A stretch of DNA of 64,000 nucleotides. Origin: Mytilus trossulus. Taxonomy: Eukaryota > Mollusca > Bivalvia > Mytilida > Mytilidae. The notes beneath the pieces were generated by a model, which ran no database searches, was not told the origin of the DNA, and saw nothing but the letters and a program-made list of their open reading frames with translations. Below are positions 11,429 through 22,169 of this stretch, piece after piece. Within the stretch, counting starts at the first letter, position 1; each line of letters begins with the position of its first letter. The position numbers and the translations under genes are program-made. The DNA is taken from contig NC_086384.1 of the NCBI RefSeq assembly GCF_036588685.1, forward strand, positions 49,989,973 to 50,053,972. Direction: 5' to 3'.

Positions 11429-13915
11429 ATGTTGTTTTATCAGTTTTTATTGTTTATTTGGATTACTGTTGTGAGTTCTGATTTGTTACTAAATCATTGT
11501 GATATTTCACTAACTAAAAAGCAAGTAAGATGTGACTGCAGCTCAATGAATTTAACATATATACCAACAGATTGTCCATCTAACACAACACATTTATATT
11601 TGTCTAATAATAATCTGGACTTTATATCAAGGAAAGCTTTCACTAAATATCCACAGCTTAGATATCTGGATTTAAGTGATGGTCATGTGACATCAATCGA
11701 CACATCAGCGTTTGATAATTTAACACATTTAAAAGAACTGAGTTTATTTAATAATCCAATGAAAACTTTCGTACGGAATGTATTTGCACCACTAGATAAA
11801 CTGCAAGTACTTCATATATCACATGACTTACTGTCAACGTATCCAAGAGAATCGTGGGCGGATGTTTTACATTTAACGAACGTGTTGACTTATGGTGGAC
11901 CGTCAAATGGATCATTTGCAGAGATATTTTCTGCCATGAAGAGTCTGAAGTATTTACATAGTGAAATTCAAATGCATGTTCTGTGTGACAGTATGTTTCA
12001 TGTCTTTGATAAAACGCCATTAAAATATCTAGAGATAAAAGGTAAATTAATGACAATAGAAAAAGATACTTTTTCACCTTTACGATTTCTGTCTAGTCTT
12101 GTTATTCCAAATGCACGTTTCCTTAAAATGTCAAATACTTTGCCAGCTTTGCACGTGTTTCAAAATAGACAAATGGACGAACTAAATTTAAACAATAATT
12201 TTAGAGTACACGGTGAATTCATTATAACAACTGATTTATTTACATATATCGGTAACATTTGTGTAAAGAAATTATCCTTGACCTTCAATGGCATACTAAT
12301 GATAAATGCCGACGCAGTTCAGAAGATGAAATACAAACATTGTCTGGAGAGTTTAAACTTAAGTAACAATGACTTTGATTTTCACCAGCTGTTAACAATA
12401 TGGTTTTTCAATTTGTTTACACATCTGAGGACATTAGACATATCGGATAACAACAATCAGTTTAGTCAAAATAAAGTTAAGATAGATTGGATTAAACATA
12501 CACGTGATAATAATGATCGATCTGATAATAAATCCTTTAAAATCATTCCCTCATATTATCCTCCAGATATTGTATTATGGTTTCCTTCGACACTTGAAAT
12601 CTTGAACATATCTTGTATCAACGTAGTAGGGAACCCAATCAACAGCTTTACATTGAAAGGAATAAAAAACCTGCAAATAATTGATTCAGCATACTCTTCA
12701 TTGTTTGACTGCAATTACACAATATATGGACTTCAGAACGTGTTTATACTTAATGTTTCACATTTCAAATGCGGACTTTTAAATCACAACCTTCTACAAT
12801 CTGCTGTCAATTTAAAACAGTTGATAATGCAAAGCTCTTCACTTAGTTTCGGCCTAAAGGATGATCACCACAGTCAATTCCTCCAAGGACTCAAAGATTT
12901 ACAGTATATAGACTTTTCAAGAAATGAATTTGAAGACCGATTCAGAATTTCAACATTTAAAAGTCAATTTGATAGTTTGCAATCTTTGATACTTGAAGGA
13001 AATTTATTCACAAGTATTCCATTATGTCTGGAAGACTTTAACATATTACGTTTTCTAAATATTAGAAACAACAAGATAGCCTACTTGACAACTGAAGAAA
13101 TTGACGCCATTGAAGTGCTATTTGAAAAATCAAATAGAACAATGACAGTCTTATTGGAGGGCAACCCTCTTGTGTGTACTTGTGCTTCGTTAGATTTTGT
13201 AGAATGGTTATTTACTACTAAAGTGAAACTTGACAGCAATGGTAGTTATTTGTGTGTCGAAAAAGATGGAAATATTACAACAACCAATTTCGTTTACAAT
13301 CACTTGCGAATTATGAGAATAAGATGTATTACTATAGTATGGTTAATTTTTTCTGCAACTTTATTTGGTGTGCTTCTTTTATTCATTCTAGTTGGGTATC
13401 GTTACAAAATGCACCTACAATACTTTTGTTTATTTATCGGAATGGCCAATCCTCTTTTCCGGGAGCCAAAAGAAGAAGGACTTGAATATGATGCATATGT
13501 AGCTTATTGCGACGGAGACTATAAATGGGTTTATGGACCTTTGCGCTTATTTCTCGAAGAGAGACGGAATTATAAACTTCTTTTGTTAGATAGAGGAGAT
13601 GTCCTTGCTGGAGAACATAGACTTTTTGCTTTAAACAATTCAATTCCAAAATGCAAAAAGATAATCTTAGTGATTTCAAAAGAGTTTGTTAACAATGATT
13701 GGGCATACTATGAAGCTACTGTTGGAATTGAACATTTTCTGGGATTACAAGCAAGAATAATTGTTATAAATCTGGAAAATATAACCAAAACAGAAATACC
13801 GCAATGTGTTCTTCAAATGATGTCATTGGACGCCAACGATCATATTCGCAAAACAGACACATTAAATGAAAATAACATTTTCTGGAAATGTTTAGATCAA
13901 GCAATGCAACGTTAA
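11429..13915 (+). CDS. Toll-like receptor (TLR-1), intact
   Basis: Single-exon 828-residue innate immune receptor. Residues 1-18 are a hydrophobic signal peptide. An LRRNT-like cysteine cluster (C24, C35, C37, C49) opens the ectodomain, and leucine-rich repeats with LxxLxLxxN patterns run to about 575. An LRRCT follows, with C583, C585, C609 and C633. Residues 634-657 are a single transmembrane helix, and about 685-820 is a cytoplasmic TIR domain. TIR box 1 is YDAYVAY (687-693) and box 3 is F818-W819. In the BB loop the usual RDxxPG reads R722-G-D-V-L-A-G728, so the conserved proline is alanine. With one LRRCT next to the membrane it fits the single-cysteine-cluster TLR architecture. It presumably signals through a TIR adaptor such as MyD88. 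The ligand is unknown, and the ectodomain is well diverged from TLR-2. Confidence 0.95.
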   Translation: MLFYQFLLFIWITVVSSDLLLNHCDISLTKKQVRCDCSSMNLTYIPTDCPSNTTHLYLSNNNLDFISRKAFTKYPQLRYLDLSDGHVTSIDTSAFDNLTHLKELSLFNNPMKTFVRNVFAPLDKLQVLHISHDLLSTYPRESWADVLHLTNVLTYGGPSNGSFAEIFSAMKSLKYLHSEIQMHVLCDSMFHVFDKTPLKYLEIKGKLMTIEKDTFSPLRFLSSLVIPNARFLKMSNTLPALHVFQNRQMDELNLNNNFRVHGEFIITTDLFTYIGNICVKKLSLTFNGILMINADAVQKMKYKHCLESLNLSNNDFDFHQLLTIWFFNLFTHLRTLDISDNNNQFSQNKVKIDWIKHTRDNNDRSDNKSFKIIPSYYPPDIVLWFPSTLEILNISCINVVGNPINSFTLKGIKNLQIIDSAYSSLFDCNYTIYGLQNVFILNVSHFKCGLLNHNLLQSAVNLKQLIMQSSSLSFGLKDDHHSQFLQGLKDLQYIDFSRNEFEDRFRISTFKSQFDSLQSLILEGNLFTSIPLCLEDFNILRFLNIRNNKIAYLTTEEIDAIEVLFEKSNRTMTVLLEGNPLVCTCASLDFVEWLFTTKVKLDSNGSYLCVEKDGNITTTNFVYNHLRIMRIRCITIVWLIFSATLFGVLLLFILVGYRYKMHLQYFCLFIGMANPLFREPKEEGLEYDAYVAYCDGDYKWVYGPLRLFLEERRNYKLLLLDRGDVLAGEHRLFALNNSIPKCKKIILVISKEFVNNDWAYYEATVGIEHFLGLQARIIVINLENITKTEIPQCVLQMMSLDANDHIRKTDTLNENNIFWKCLDQAMQR

Positions 13916-16555
13916 TGAAGGAAAGTGACTTTTTTCAATTAATGATTTTCAACAATTGTTGTTTCATTGTAAAAATGCATTGTCAGTCTAAAGCGTATGC
14001 AAAAAAAGTAAACATTAAGAACCTGCACGGTGGTACTATAGATATGATGAACACTATATTAACGAAAGGAATAAAAGAAACCAATTCATTAAACTACGAC
14101 TAAATGTGCTTACAGGTATGAGCAACAATTTTTTCCTTAACAAAAATGTATTCAAAAATCTTTTTACAGACGGTCATATGTGTAAAATGTCATTATCGGT
14201 AAACGCTTATATATATTTTGATAAAAAAAAATTAAAAAAAATGGCGTTTTAGGTCAAATACATGAGTTTGACATTTTATGAGAAGACTTCCCACAATAGT
14301 TTATGTAAAAATTATCGAGATTATTTTAACCTGTTCATTCAAATTAGCACAAAAGTCATAATTTTGAAATCCTTGAATATACTTACTATTTGTGCAATAC
14401 AAAAGACTATTTCATTGCTCTGATATACAGTCTTTCTTTTTTTAAATTGGTGTTTATTGTGCAGGTAACTTCAGAAAAGTGCTTCGGCCGCAACCCAATT
14501 TTGAAGTTTTACTTTCATTTATACAAATTCTAGATTACTAGTTAACATCGGTTGTAATTATAAGAAAAATGTCACATCGTTTTTTTAAACAGACATGCTT
14601 GAGTGTATGCTAATTATGTGTATGATACAAACCATCTCTGTTTATTTAAAGTTTTCATATTTTTATATCTTATCAGGACGTAGCTATATTGAATACAATG
14701 CAATGTCAGGAAATAATGTGAAGTAGAGCAATGGTCTTTGTTTTTCTTCCCATTTAAATACCACTTCTTTTTATCAATATTCAGATCAATATCTTAGTTT
14801 TTGAACATTACCTTATATATCAGGTAATCAAGTACGTACAATTTGAAGAATAGGTTAAAATGAATGACACCATTTTAATACACGCATTCATTGAAATCCC
14901 GCCGTTATAAGAGCCCCTCCTTGTCTCTTTTATGTTTTACAAAAATGATTTGAAATGTCTTCTTTTAACAGTTTAAATGTTTTGTACAATGTGATAGATA
15001 TAAAATATTGAATGTACAACCCGAATATCATTTTGTATATGTCGTTGTCCATTAATTTGTACCAACCACGATACATGGAATCGAAAACTGTTTTCCCCAC
15101 GCAAATAGATATAAGAAGATTTGGTAGTATGAGTGCTAATGAGACAACTCTCCATCCAAGTCACAATTTATAAAAATAATAAACTAACCATAGATACCAG
15201 TATAAACGTTGTGTTTACGCTAGACGCACGTTTCGTCTGCAAAAAACTTAGTTGTGATACTCAAATTTAAAGTTAAAGAGACCAATTAGAGGACGAAGTT
15301 GGAGAGCATTGATAACCAAAAGTCCTAACAGTTTCGGGAAATACAGCTAAGGTTATCTATTCCTGAGGGAGAAAAACCTTAGTTTTACAATAAAGTATTG
15401 TAAACAGTAACAGTAAACCAATGTAGGTCAACGTACGGTCTTCAACACGAAGCCTAGACTCACACTGAACCACACGCTAAAAAGGTCCCAAAAGTTACTC
15501 GATAAGTGTAAAACCATTCAAACGGGAAAACCAACGGTCTAATCTATTTTTTTTAAAAAACAAGAAACAAGAAACACTTATGAACTACATCAACGAATGA
15601 CAACTACAACATCATATTCATGACAGAAAAATGTAAACCAATTTAGCAAAAAAGCTCGATATGCGACAATGAATGAAAACAATAAAAAAGTTCTATCAGA
15701 TGTGATGAATTAGGAAAATTGAAATACATTATAACATGCTGTGGATATCTTAACGCCAAGTTTTAATTGGATTTTGAGTAACTATAGTTCAAATTATATT
15801 CAAATTAATTGTACCTTAACCAAAGAGCAAACACAATTACTTTAGTTTCAACGATTGTTTCGATAAACATCCAAGTCTGTTATTTTGAAGTGTTTGCACA
15901 TCTATGGTGAGTTTATTTACAACCACTAGGTCGGTGCCACTGCTGGTGGAGATTTATTTCCCTGAGGGTATCACATGCCCAGTAGTCAAAACAGGCGTCT
16001 GGCGTATATACTAAATTTAGTCCTGATGAGTTTAATTAAAACATTAAAACATAAAAATTGTGTTACCGTTACGCCAATTTATAATTTTATTTTTAGTAAC
16101 TATATGTGTCAAATTATATCAAAATCAGTTGTACATTAACCAAACAACACACACTGCTTGTGTATTCAACGATTCCACTGATAAACATATCCAATTTTCT
16201 TATGTAGAAGTGTTTCCACATTGAAACTCCCATTTGTCAGTAAGATAGTTGCTTAAAAAGAATAGCATCTCAAGAATATTTTGAACTTAAACTAACCAGA
16301 GAGACGAAAGACACCAAGAACATATTAAGGCTAATAAGTCGAAAACAAACTGATAATCCAATGGTTGCATAGGAAAACAACACATCAACAAAATACAAAG
16401 AACTATACGACACAACGAACCCCAACGATACTGTTACACGTGAAATCAATTTAAGTAGAAAAATTGACTTTGCGAATAACAAATAATGTTTAAACAGTAG
16501 GACAACAAAACTACACTCAAGTATTTAACAAATATATCCATGGTTGTATATGTAG
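13916..16555. repeat. TLR 3' flank duplicon, copy 1
   Basis: This non-coding flank is closely similar to 24630-27153 and 54441-56863, so it was duplicated together with the TLR 3' ends. Embedded mussel-type repeats include 'agatttggtagtatgagtgc' near 15117, a 'tacgctagacgcacgtttcg' element at about 15190-15370, 'ggtcggtgccactgctggtg' near 15930 and a diverged 'gagagacgaaagacaccaag' copy near 16300. Copy 1 keeps about 100 bp at 16380-16480 that is absent from the other two. Small ORFs here (13888, 14973 and 16270) are conserved only because the DNA is duplicated. Confidence 0.8.
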
Positions 16556-17539
16556 GACTCTAAAGTGCGATGGGGACGCTAAAGTCCGATGGTCACGCTA
16601 AAGTGCGATGGTATACGCTTAAATGCGATTCCTCCTTACGCTAAAGTCCGATGGTCTGCGAAAGTATAGGCGAAAGAAACGTAGTTGGATTATGACGTTA
16701 ACAGTCGTTTATACAAACTAAAAGTTAACACACCGGATGAAAAATCACAAATATTTCATTAAGAACTTTTAAACCAGATGTCAATGTCTAAATTACATTA
16801 ACCCTAACTGTGCTTTGATGGCTAAAACAAAGGGGATTTATTTTGGTAGTTGAAAGATGAGCTTGAATCCTGCAGTCGGCCGTTTTACTTTAGGCTCTAT
16901 TGATACAAGTAGTATTCACATTTACATCCTGTGTTCTGATTTTATTGGAAACAAACAGATACATTTGAATCATTATTTATATAGCAGTTGTCTTTGTGGT
17001 CCCTGTTAGAACCTTTTCAATTTTACTGAAAAGTATCGTCGGCAAAACAAATAATGCTACATGTGTTCATACGTTAATTATAAATTGTCGGCTAAATCGT
17101 TATAGTGTAGACATTGCATGTAAATATAGCATGGCTATGAAGTTGTTTCAATAAAAAGAGACCAATCGCCTTTCTCTATTATTTGAATTAAAATATGCAT
17201 CAAATGAATGTTATATATTCCGACAATAATCGAATTTTGTATATGTGATTTAAAAGGACGGTAGTAAAGGAAGGTGTTCCAATAAGTACTAGACTACAAC
17301 GTGTGAACGGCAAGCTACTCGTGTTATCACACTATTCAACAAGAAATATCGTAACTACAATCCCCTTCCCTTTCATGAATGTGACTTACCGAATTCAGAC
17401 TATTTACCGGATTTGTAATCACATAATCAACACGACGGGTGCCACATGTGGAGCAGGATCTGCTTACCCTTCCGGAGCACCTGAGATCCCCCTTAGTTTT
17501 TGGTGGGGTTCGTGTTTTTTATTCTTTAGTTTTCTATGC
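16556..17539. mobile_element. Foldback element, truncated copy (module A)
   Basis: The left inverted repeat starts 'gactctaaagtgcgatgggg' and consists of variants of a roughly 17-bp word (acgctaaagtgcgatgg) over about 110 bp. The interior matches the complete copies at 27154 and 56864. The right end is missing: at about 17536-17540 the element joins directly to the reverse TLR pseudogene. Confidence 0.8.
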
Positions 17540-19328
17540 TCAATCCAAATAGTAGCATTCATTGTTAACAAACTCATTTGAAATAATTAAGATCATCTTT
17601 TTACATTTTGAAATGGAATTACTAATGGCAAGTCTTTTTTGACCAGGCCGTACATGCCCATCTCCTCTTTTTGACAAAAGAAGTCTATAATTTCGTCTCT
17701 CTTCAAGAAATGAACGCAAAGGTCCATACACCCATTTATAGTCCCCATCACAATAAGCTACATATGCATCATCTCCAAGTGCTTCTTCTTTTGACTTGCG
17801 GAAAAGTGGATTGGCCATTCCGATAAATAAACAAAAGTCTTTGTAACGATATCCAAGTAGGATAAATAATAGAAGCACACCGAATACAGTTGCAGAAAAA
17901 AATAACCATATTGTCGTTATACATCTTCTTCTCATAATTCGCAAGTGATTGTAGACGATATTTGTTTTTGTGATATTTTCATTGTTTCCGACACACGAAT
18001 AACTACCATTGCTGTCAAGTTTCACTTAAGTAATACATAATATTTATAATATTCTACAAATTTTAATGAAGCACAAGTACAGACAAGAGGATTTCCCCCT
18101 AATAAGACTGTCAATGTCTTTTTTGATTTTCTAAATAGCGCTTCAATTGCGTCAATTTCCTATGTAGTCAAAAATAAGGAGTCTAAGCTGGTTAAGGTAA
18201 TTGAGTTTCAATGGAATAGTTGTGAATAAATTCCTTTCAAGCATCAAAGATTGCAAACAGTCAGTTTGACTTTTGAATGTTGAACTACTGAATTGGTCTT
18301 TGAATGCATTCCTTGAAAAGTCTATATACAGCATAAGTTTGAGTCCATGGTGGAATTGTCCATGGTGATCATCTTTTATACCAATACTTAATAAAGAACT
18401 TTGCATTATCAGCAGCTACTCCAAATTTAAACCCGAACAAAGAAATTCAGGATTTAAAATTCAGGATTTGAAGTGTGACATATTTAGAACTCCTACGTTC
18501 TGCAATCCGTAAAAAGATAGGTGCAGTCGTAAAATGAAGAGTATGTTAAATCAAACATTTTTAGGGTTTTAATATCCTTAAATGTGATGATATTTATTGA
18601 ACTGGTATGGCTGTGAATAAAAGATGCGTCGATGAATTCAAGCGAAAACGGAAATCGTATAACGACATCGTATGTGTTGCAAATGTGTATGGGAACTTAA
18701 CTTTTGTCCTGATGGCCGGGGTAACATTGTTCATTATATCTCTTTTGTATTGGTATATTCTTAGTGAATCTTCTGAGATTTGTAAACAAAATTGAGATTT
18801 ACGATCAGCCAAGCTCTTGATGATAATCGAAGTTATTATTATTTAGATTGAAATTCTCAAGACAATGTTTGTACTTCATCTTCTGAAAGGCGATTGCATC
18901 TATCAGCCTTATACAATTTCCAGTTAAAGATATTTTCTTTACACAAATATTACCTGTATATGCAAGTAGTTCTGTTGTAATAACATATTCCCCGTAATGT
19001 CTAAAATTATTGCTCAAATCCAATTCATCCATTTTTCGATTCTCAAACACTGGCAAGCTGGTAATGTTTTTGATAATATTAGATAATCTTGATTTGGAAT
19101 AATAAGACTAGAAAGAGCTTTTAAAGGTGAAAAAGAATGTATTTCTATCGCCCGTAATCTGCCCACTATACTTAAATATTCCAACGGTGTACTTTTGAAT
19201 GCGCTAAAAGTAGAGTTATGTAAAATATTATGTTCATAATCAATGTAGAAGTAATTTAGATTTTGCATAACAGAAAATATCCAAATCGCGAATGATCCAT
19301 TTAACGGTCGACCATAAGTAAACACCAT
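17540..19328 (-). pseudogene. Reverse-strand TLR pseudogene A
   Basis: Reading on the minus strand, fragments align in order with TLR-2. LRR residues from about 175 onward are at 19328-19014, the next LRR block at 19056-18805, and a frameshifted stretch at about 18810-18410. Late LRRs follow at 18406-18152, and LRRCT, transmembrane and TIR at 18025-17540. Several frameshifts and stops separate them. The signal peptide and first LRRs are not present upstream. The TIR ends abruptly after the 'FVNNECYY' region because a deletion removed the last roughly 70 codons. The BB loop reads RGDGHVRPG, so it keeps the proline-glycine that the forward genes lack. Confidence 0.9.
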
Positions 19329-19899
19329 TAAAGCGTATTTTTACAGTTGTTTTCATAAGTGAACAAAAGGAATAATTCTCTTGTTGAATTTCTTGATCGG
19401 TGCCATGAATGCACGCTCATTTCATATTCAGACACTTTCGTCCCTGCACTATACAGATTGATATGAATAAAATGAGGAATGGATTATACGTAAGTTAGAA
19501 AGGAACCAAAATCAAAAACAAATATCAAAAAATGACATATAGGGAGCAATATATAGAGTTACCATGTCTATTTTACTATCTAAACAACGCGGTGTTTGTG
19601 TGTATAGAAGTGTGGTAGAACTAAAATAGGTTTGATAAAACAATATTTAAATTTGTACACCTATTTCGCCGGGAACAAAGGGAAAATAATGTGAGCCACT
19701 CAAACAAAACTTCAGTTACTGTAATATCTTATGCGTAAAATATTTTTCTATTTGTTTATTCAGTAAATTATAATTTTCTTTGGTGCTATCACAAAAAGAA
19801 AAGAAAAGATAAGTAAAAGCTCACCACATCAAGAGAAAAAAAAACCATGACCAACAAAAGACAGACAACAATAACACAACATAAGACTGAAAAGATTGA
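19329..19899. other. Intermodule non-coding DNA (module A)
   Basis: This matches 61536-62146 of module C and part of 39206-39701 of module B. No gene was recognised. A repeat-like 'gtgtatagaagtgtggtag' block is shared by the modules. Confidence 0.55.
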
Positions 19900-20184
19900 C
19901 CGACAGGAATATGATAAAAAGCCGGGGTGACAACGTGAGATATAGAAGAGTGATTATATAGGTGTCATAGCTTGGTGATAACAGAAACAGTATCACATTT
20001 ATTACACAAGATAACTGGTTTCTGCTCCACTGGTGTTTCCAGACAGGAATATGATAAAAAGCCGGGGTGACTACGTCAGATATAGAAGAGTGATTATAAA
20101 GGTGTCATAGCATGGTGATGACAGAAACAGTATCACATTTACTACACAAGATAACAGGTTTCTGCTCCACTGGTGTTTCCAGAC
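19900..20184. repeat. 82-bp minisatellite, 2 spaced copies (module A)
   Basis: Two copies of the unit beginning 'gaccgacaggaatatgataa' are each followed by the same tail of about 60 bp ('cagaaacagtatcacattta' to 'ctccactggtgtttccaga'). The local duplication here is therefore of unit plus tail, unlike the head-to-tail array in module B. Confidence 0.8.
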
Positions 20185-20262
20185 GTGTTTTTCCATATAA
20201 GTCGGTGATAAATTCAAAATAATATATCCGAAATCATCTGTGACACAGATATTTCATAACGG

Positions 20263-20571
20263 TCAACTAGAGTAAAACTTTCTACTTTTTTCCTTTATGA
20301 AATAAATCACGCCAAATTCAAATTTTGAGTAATGTAATGTTTTCTGACCAGACAATGAATGATCCACATTTTTAATATTTATGACTGGCTCAATATCAAC
20401 AGTGCTCTTTCCTTCAAAAGTGTCGACTGTTGCATCATCGAAGGAAACTATCAACCTAATTTGTCTTGACGTAAGAAACACTACGGGAGCCAGGAATTGC
20501 TCACATTTTAGCAGCATCTGCGAATTTTTCTTTAAAATTTCTTTACACTCATCCCTATATTTTACAAGCAA
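20263..20571 (-). CDS. Conserved small ORF upstream of the 75-bp repeat (102 aa)
   Basis: This minus-strand reading frame encodes a mixed, moderately charged 102-residue protein with no signal peptide or transmembrane segment, and I recognise no domain. Paralogous copies exist in module B (41239-41490) and module C (62423-62629). In B and C the codon corresponding to Leu of 'KEILKKNS' is TGA, so their frames start at a later methionine. The copies share the central 'FLTSRQIRLI' to 'TFEGK' part with mainly conservative changes. It could be a terminal exon of an unrecognised gene or simply duplicated non-coding DNA. Confidence 0.3.
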   Translation of the reverse strand: MLVKYRDECKEILKKNSQMLLKCEQFLAPVVFLTSRQIRLIVSFDDATVDTFEGKSTVDIEPVINIKNVDHSLSGQKTLHYSKFEFGVIYFIKEKSRKFYSS

Positions 20572-20702
20572 ATGCTTCTTGTTTTACATTATCTTTACTT
20601 ACTTGCTCGTGTTCTCATGGATATCAGATTTAATTTTGAAATGAAGGTTAATTTTCGAATGACTGTTTGCCAATCAAAATAACATATTGTAATGAAACAT
20701 AA

Positions 20703-21281
20703 ATGCAATGTACTCATATGTATTACCAAATTTTGAACGACATCAAAGAAACACAAAGACATAACTCAAAAAGATTCGATAATGAAAAGATGAGCGAGGC
20801 TTTTGATTGTGTTCTATTTTACATAGCTATTGTTATAGATCAGACTGATATAGATGATGGTTATACTTGTAACTCCAGAGTCTCTGTGTTCTATTTGACA
20901 ACTATTGTTATAGATCAGACTGATATAGATGATGGTTATACTTGTAACTCCAGAGTCTCTGTGTTCTATTTGACAACTATTGTTATAGATCAGACTGATA
21001 TAGATGATGGTTATACTTGTATCTCCAGAGTCTCTGTGTTCTATTTGACAACTATTGTTATAGATCAGACTGATATAGATGATGGTTATACTTGTATCTC
21101 CAGAGTCTCTGTGTTCTATTTGACAACTATTGTTATAGATCAGACTGATATAGATGATGTGACTCCGGAGTCTCTAAAGATTGATTTAAGCTCTAATACT
21201 GTAGTCGGTAAGGATGATTTTATTTCAATCCGTTTGCTGTATGTTAAAAATAGTTCATTTATTTCATACGAATTATTGTAA
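20703..21281 (+). CDS. Repeat-containing ORF, 192 aa (module A), doubtful gene
   Basis: The frame has a non-repetitive N-terminal stretch of about 42 residues, then four complete 25-residue repeats (IVIDQTDIDDGYTCNSRVSV... with one Cys each) and one partial repeat. A unique tail of about 40 residues (VTPESLKIDLSSNT...) follows. There is no signal peptide or known domain. The same architecture with 124 units occurs in module B but with internal stops. In module C the single unit runs into a TAA, which argues that this is a minisatellite in fortuitously open DNA. I keep it as a low-confidence CDS because the frame is intact here from end to end. Confidence 0.25.
   Translation: MQCTHMYYQILNDIKETQRHNSKRFDNEKMSEAFDCVLFYIAIVIDQTDIDDGYTCNSRVSVFYLTTIVIDQTDIDDGYTCNSRVSVFYLTTIVIDQTDIDDGYTCISRVSVFYLTTIVIDQTDIDDGYTCISRVSVFYLTTIVIDQTDIDDVTPESLKIDLSSNTVVGKDDFISIRLLYVKNSSFISYELL
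20829..21180 (+). repeat. 75-bp minisatellite, 5 units (module A)
   Basis: Units start 'attgttatagatcagactga' at 20829, 20904, 20979, 21054 and 21129. The last is partial and runs into 'gatgtgactccggagtctct'. The unit is a multiple of three, so one forward frame and one reverse frame stay open. Confidence 0.97.
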
Positions 21282-22169
21282 TATATATCTCTGTCTGTAA
21301 CAGAGAGGCAAACATTACTTAACTTTCGAACTCATAATTCCAAAATAACATCATGAAAAAAAGACACATTTCAATAAAAAAAAACACAAAAAAAACCCAC
21401 ATTCTCTGAAACAATGGGATTGATCTTAGGTGCTCCCGTCGTATTGCAATGATAAGTATAAAAGATGAAAAATTTGACATTTTGATTTGGATTTAATATT
21501 GTTGAGTTGTGTGAGTGATTTGTATGCCCCATTTATGGCCATAATGTTTTCTGTTCTGTGCGTGCGTTTGTTCGTCCTTCCGTCTGATTGTCCGTCCGTT
21601 CGTCCATTCGTCTCTCCCGCTTCAGGTTAACTTTTGGTTATAGTATTTGGTCGAGGTAGTTTTTGATGAAATTGAATCCAATCAACTTGAAACTTAGTAA
21701 ACATGTTCCCTATGATATGATCTTTTTACTGAGATTCATCCTATTTTACGGTCAACCGAAAAAAATTAAAGTGCGGATGGGGCATCCGTGTACTTGGGAC
21801 ACATTCTTGTTTATTATCTATTTCATGATGTATACGATATTATTAAAAAAAATGATGCTACCATAGGAATGTATTGTTATATGTAGTGGGGATTAACATT
21901 GGGCACAATAGCGTGAAACTTCCTGTTTTGATAATAAACCCTTGTTTAACAACAAAACAATTAAATATTGGTAACAATAGCTCTTTAGCACAATGAACTT
22001 AAGGTATGAGTTCTATATTTAAATGTTTACGTATTGCTTGACTGGCTTCATTTGAAATGTTAAAAAAAAGATCAAAATATAGTTAATGATACAGTGTTTT
22101 ATTCATTTCGTTGTGATATATTCAGAAATCAGATTACATTTTAAAGATTCACACATTAATTTTACCAAA
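21282..22169. other. 5' flank of TLR-2 with an interspersed repeat
   Basis: This is nearly identical to 51084-51980 upstream of TLR-3. It includes a roughly 290-bp mussel-type repeat at 21521-21810. The flank may contain the TLR promoter, but no motif can be assigned with confidence. The upstream in-frame ATG at 22086 is less likely to be used than 22170. Confidence 0.6.
21521..21810 (+). mobile_element. SINE-like mussel repeat insertion (module A)
   Basis: The segment from 'tgtatgccccatttatggcc' to 'acacattcttgt' is present in modules A and B but absent from the corresponding site in module C, where 'gtgagtgatt' at about 63850-63860 continues straight into 'ttattatctatttcatgatg'. It contains a 'cgtccgtccgttcgtccatt'-type CpG-rich stretch. 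I see no coding capacity. Confidence 0.7.

Noticed and set aside
11748-12077. 109-codon minus-strand ORF inside TLR-1 (and similar antisense ORFs at 13434, 23678, 24148, 53489 and 53959)
   Set aside because: They are antisense shadows of the TLR coding frame. Their conservation follows from the sense gene.
13888-14103. 71-codon plus ORF overlapping the end of TLR-1 (also at 24602)
   Set aside because: It starts within the TLR C-terminus in another frame. It is shared only through duplication and interrupted after TLR-3.
14973-15164. 63-codon minus ORF repeated in all three 3' flanks
   Set aside because: It lies in an interspersed repeat within duplicated flank DNA and has no protein features.
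16270-16482. 70-codon hydrophobic minus ORF
   Set aside because: It overlaps a diverged interspersed repeat, and most of it is absent from the other two modules.
20381-20644. 87-codon plus ORF opposite the small conserved minus ORF (also at 41348 and 62493)
   Set aside because: The two frames overlap and only one could be real. The plus frame has no better support, so it was left out.
22086-22169. Upstream in-frame ATG for TLR-2 (also 51897 for TLR-3)
   Set aside because: It would add 28 residues before a clear signal peptide. The downstream ATG fits better.
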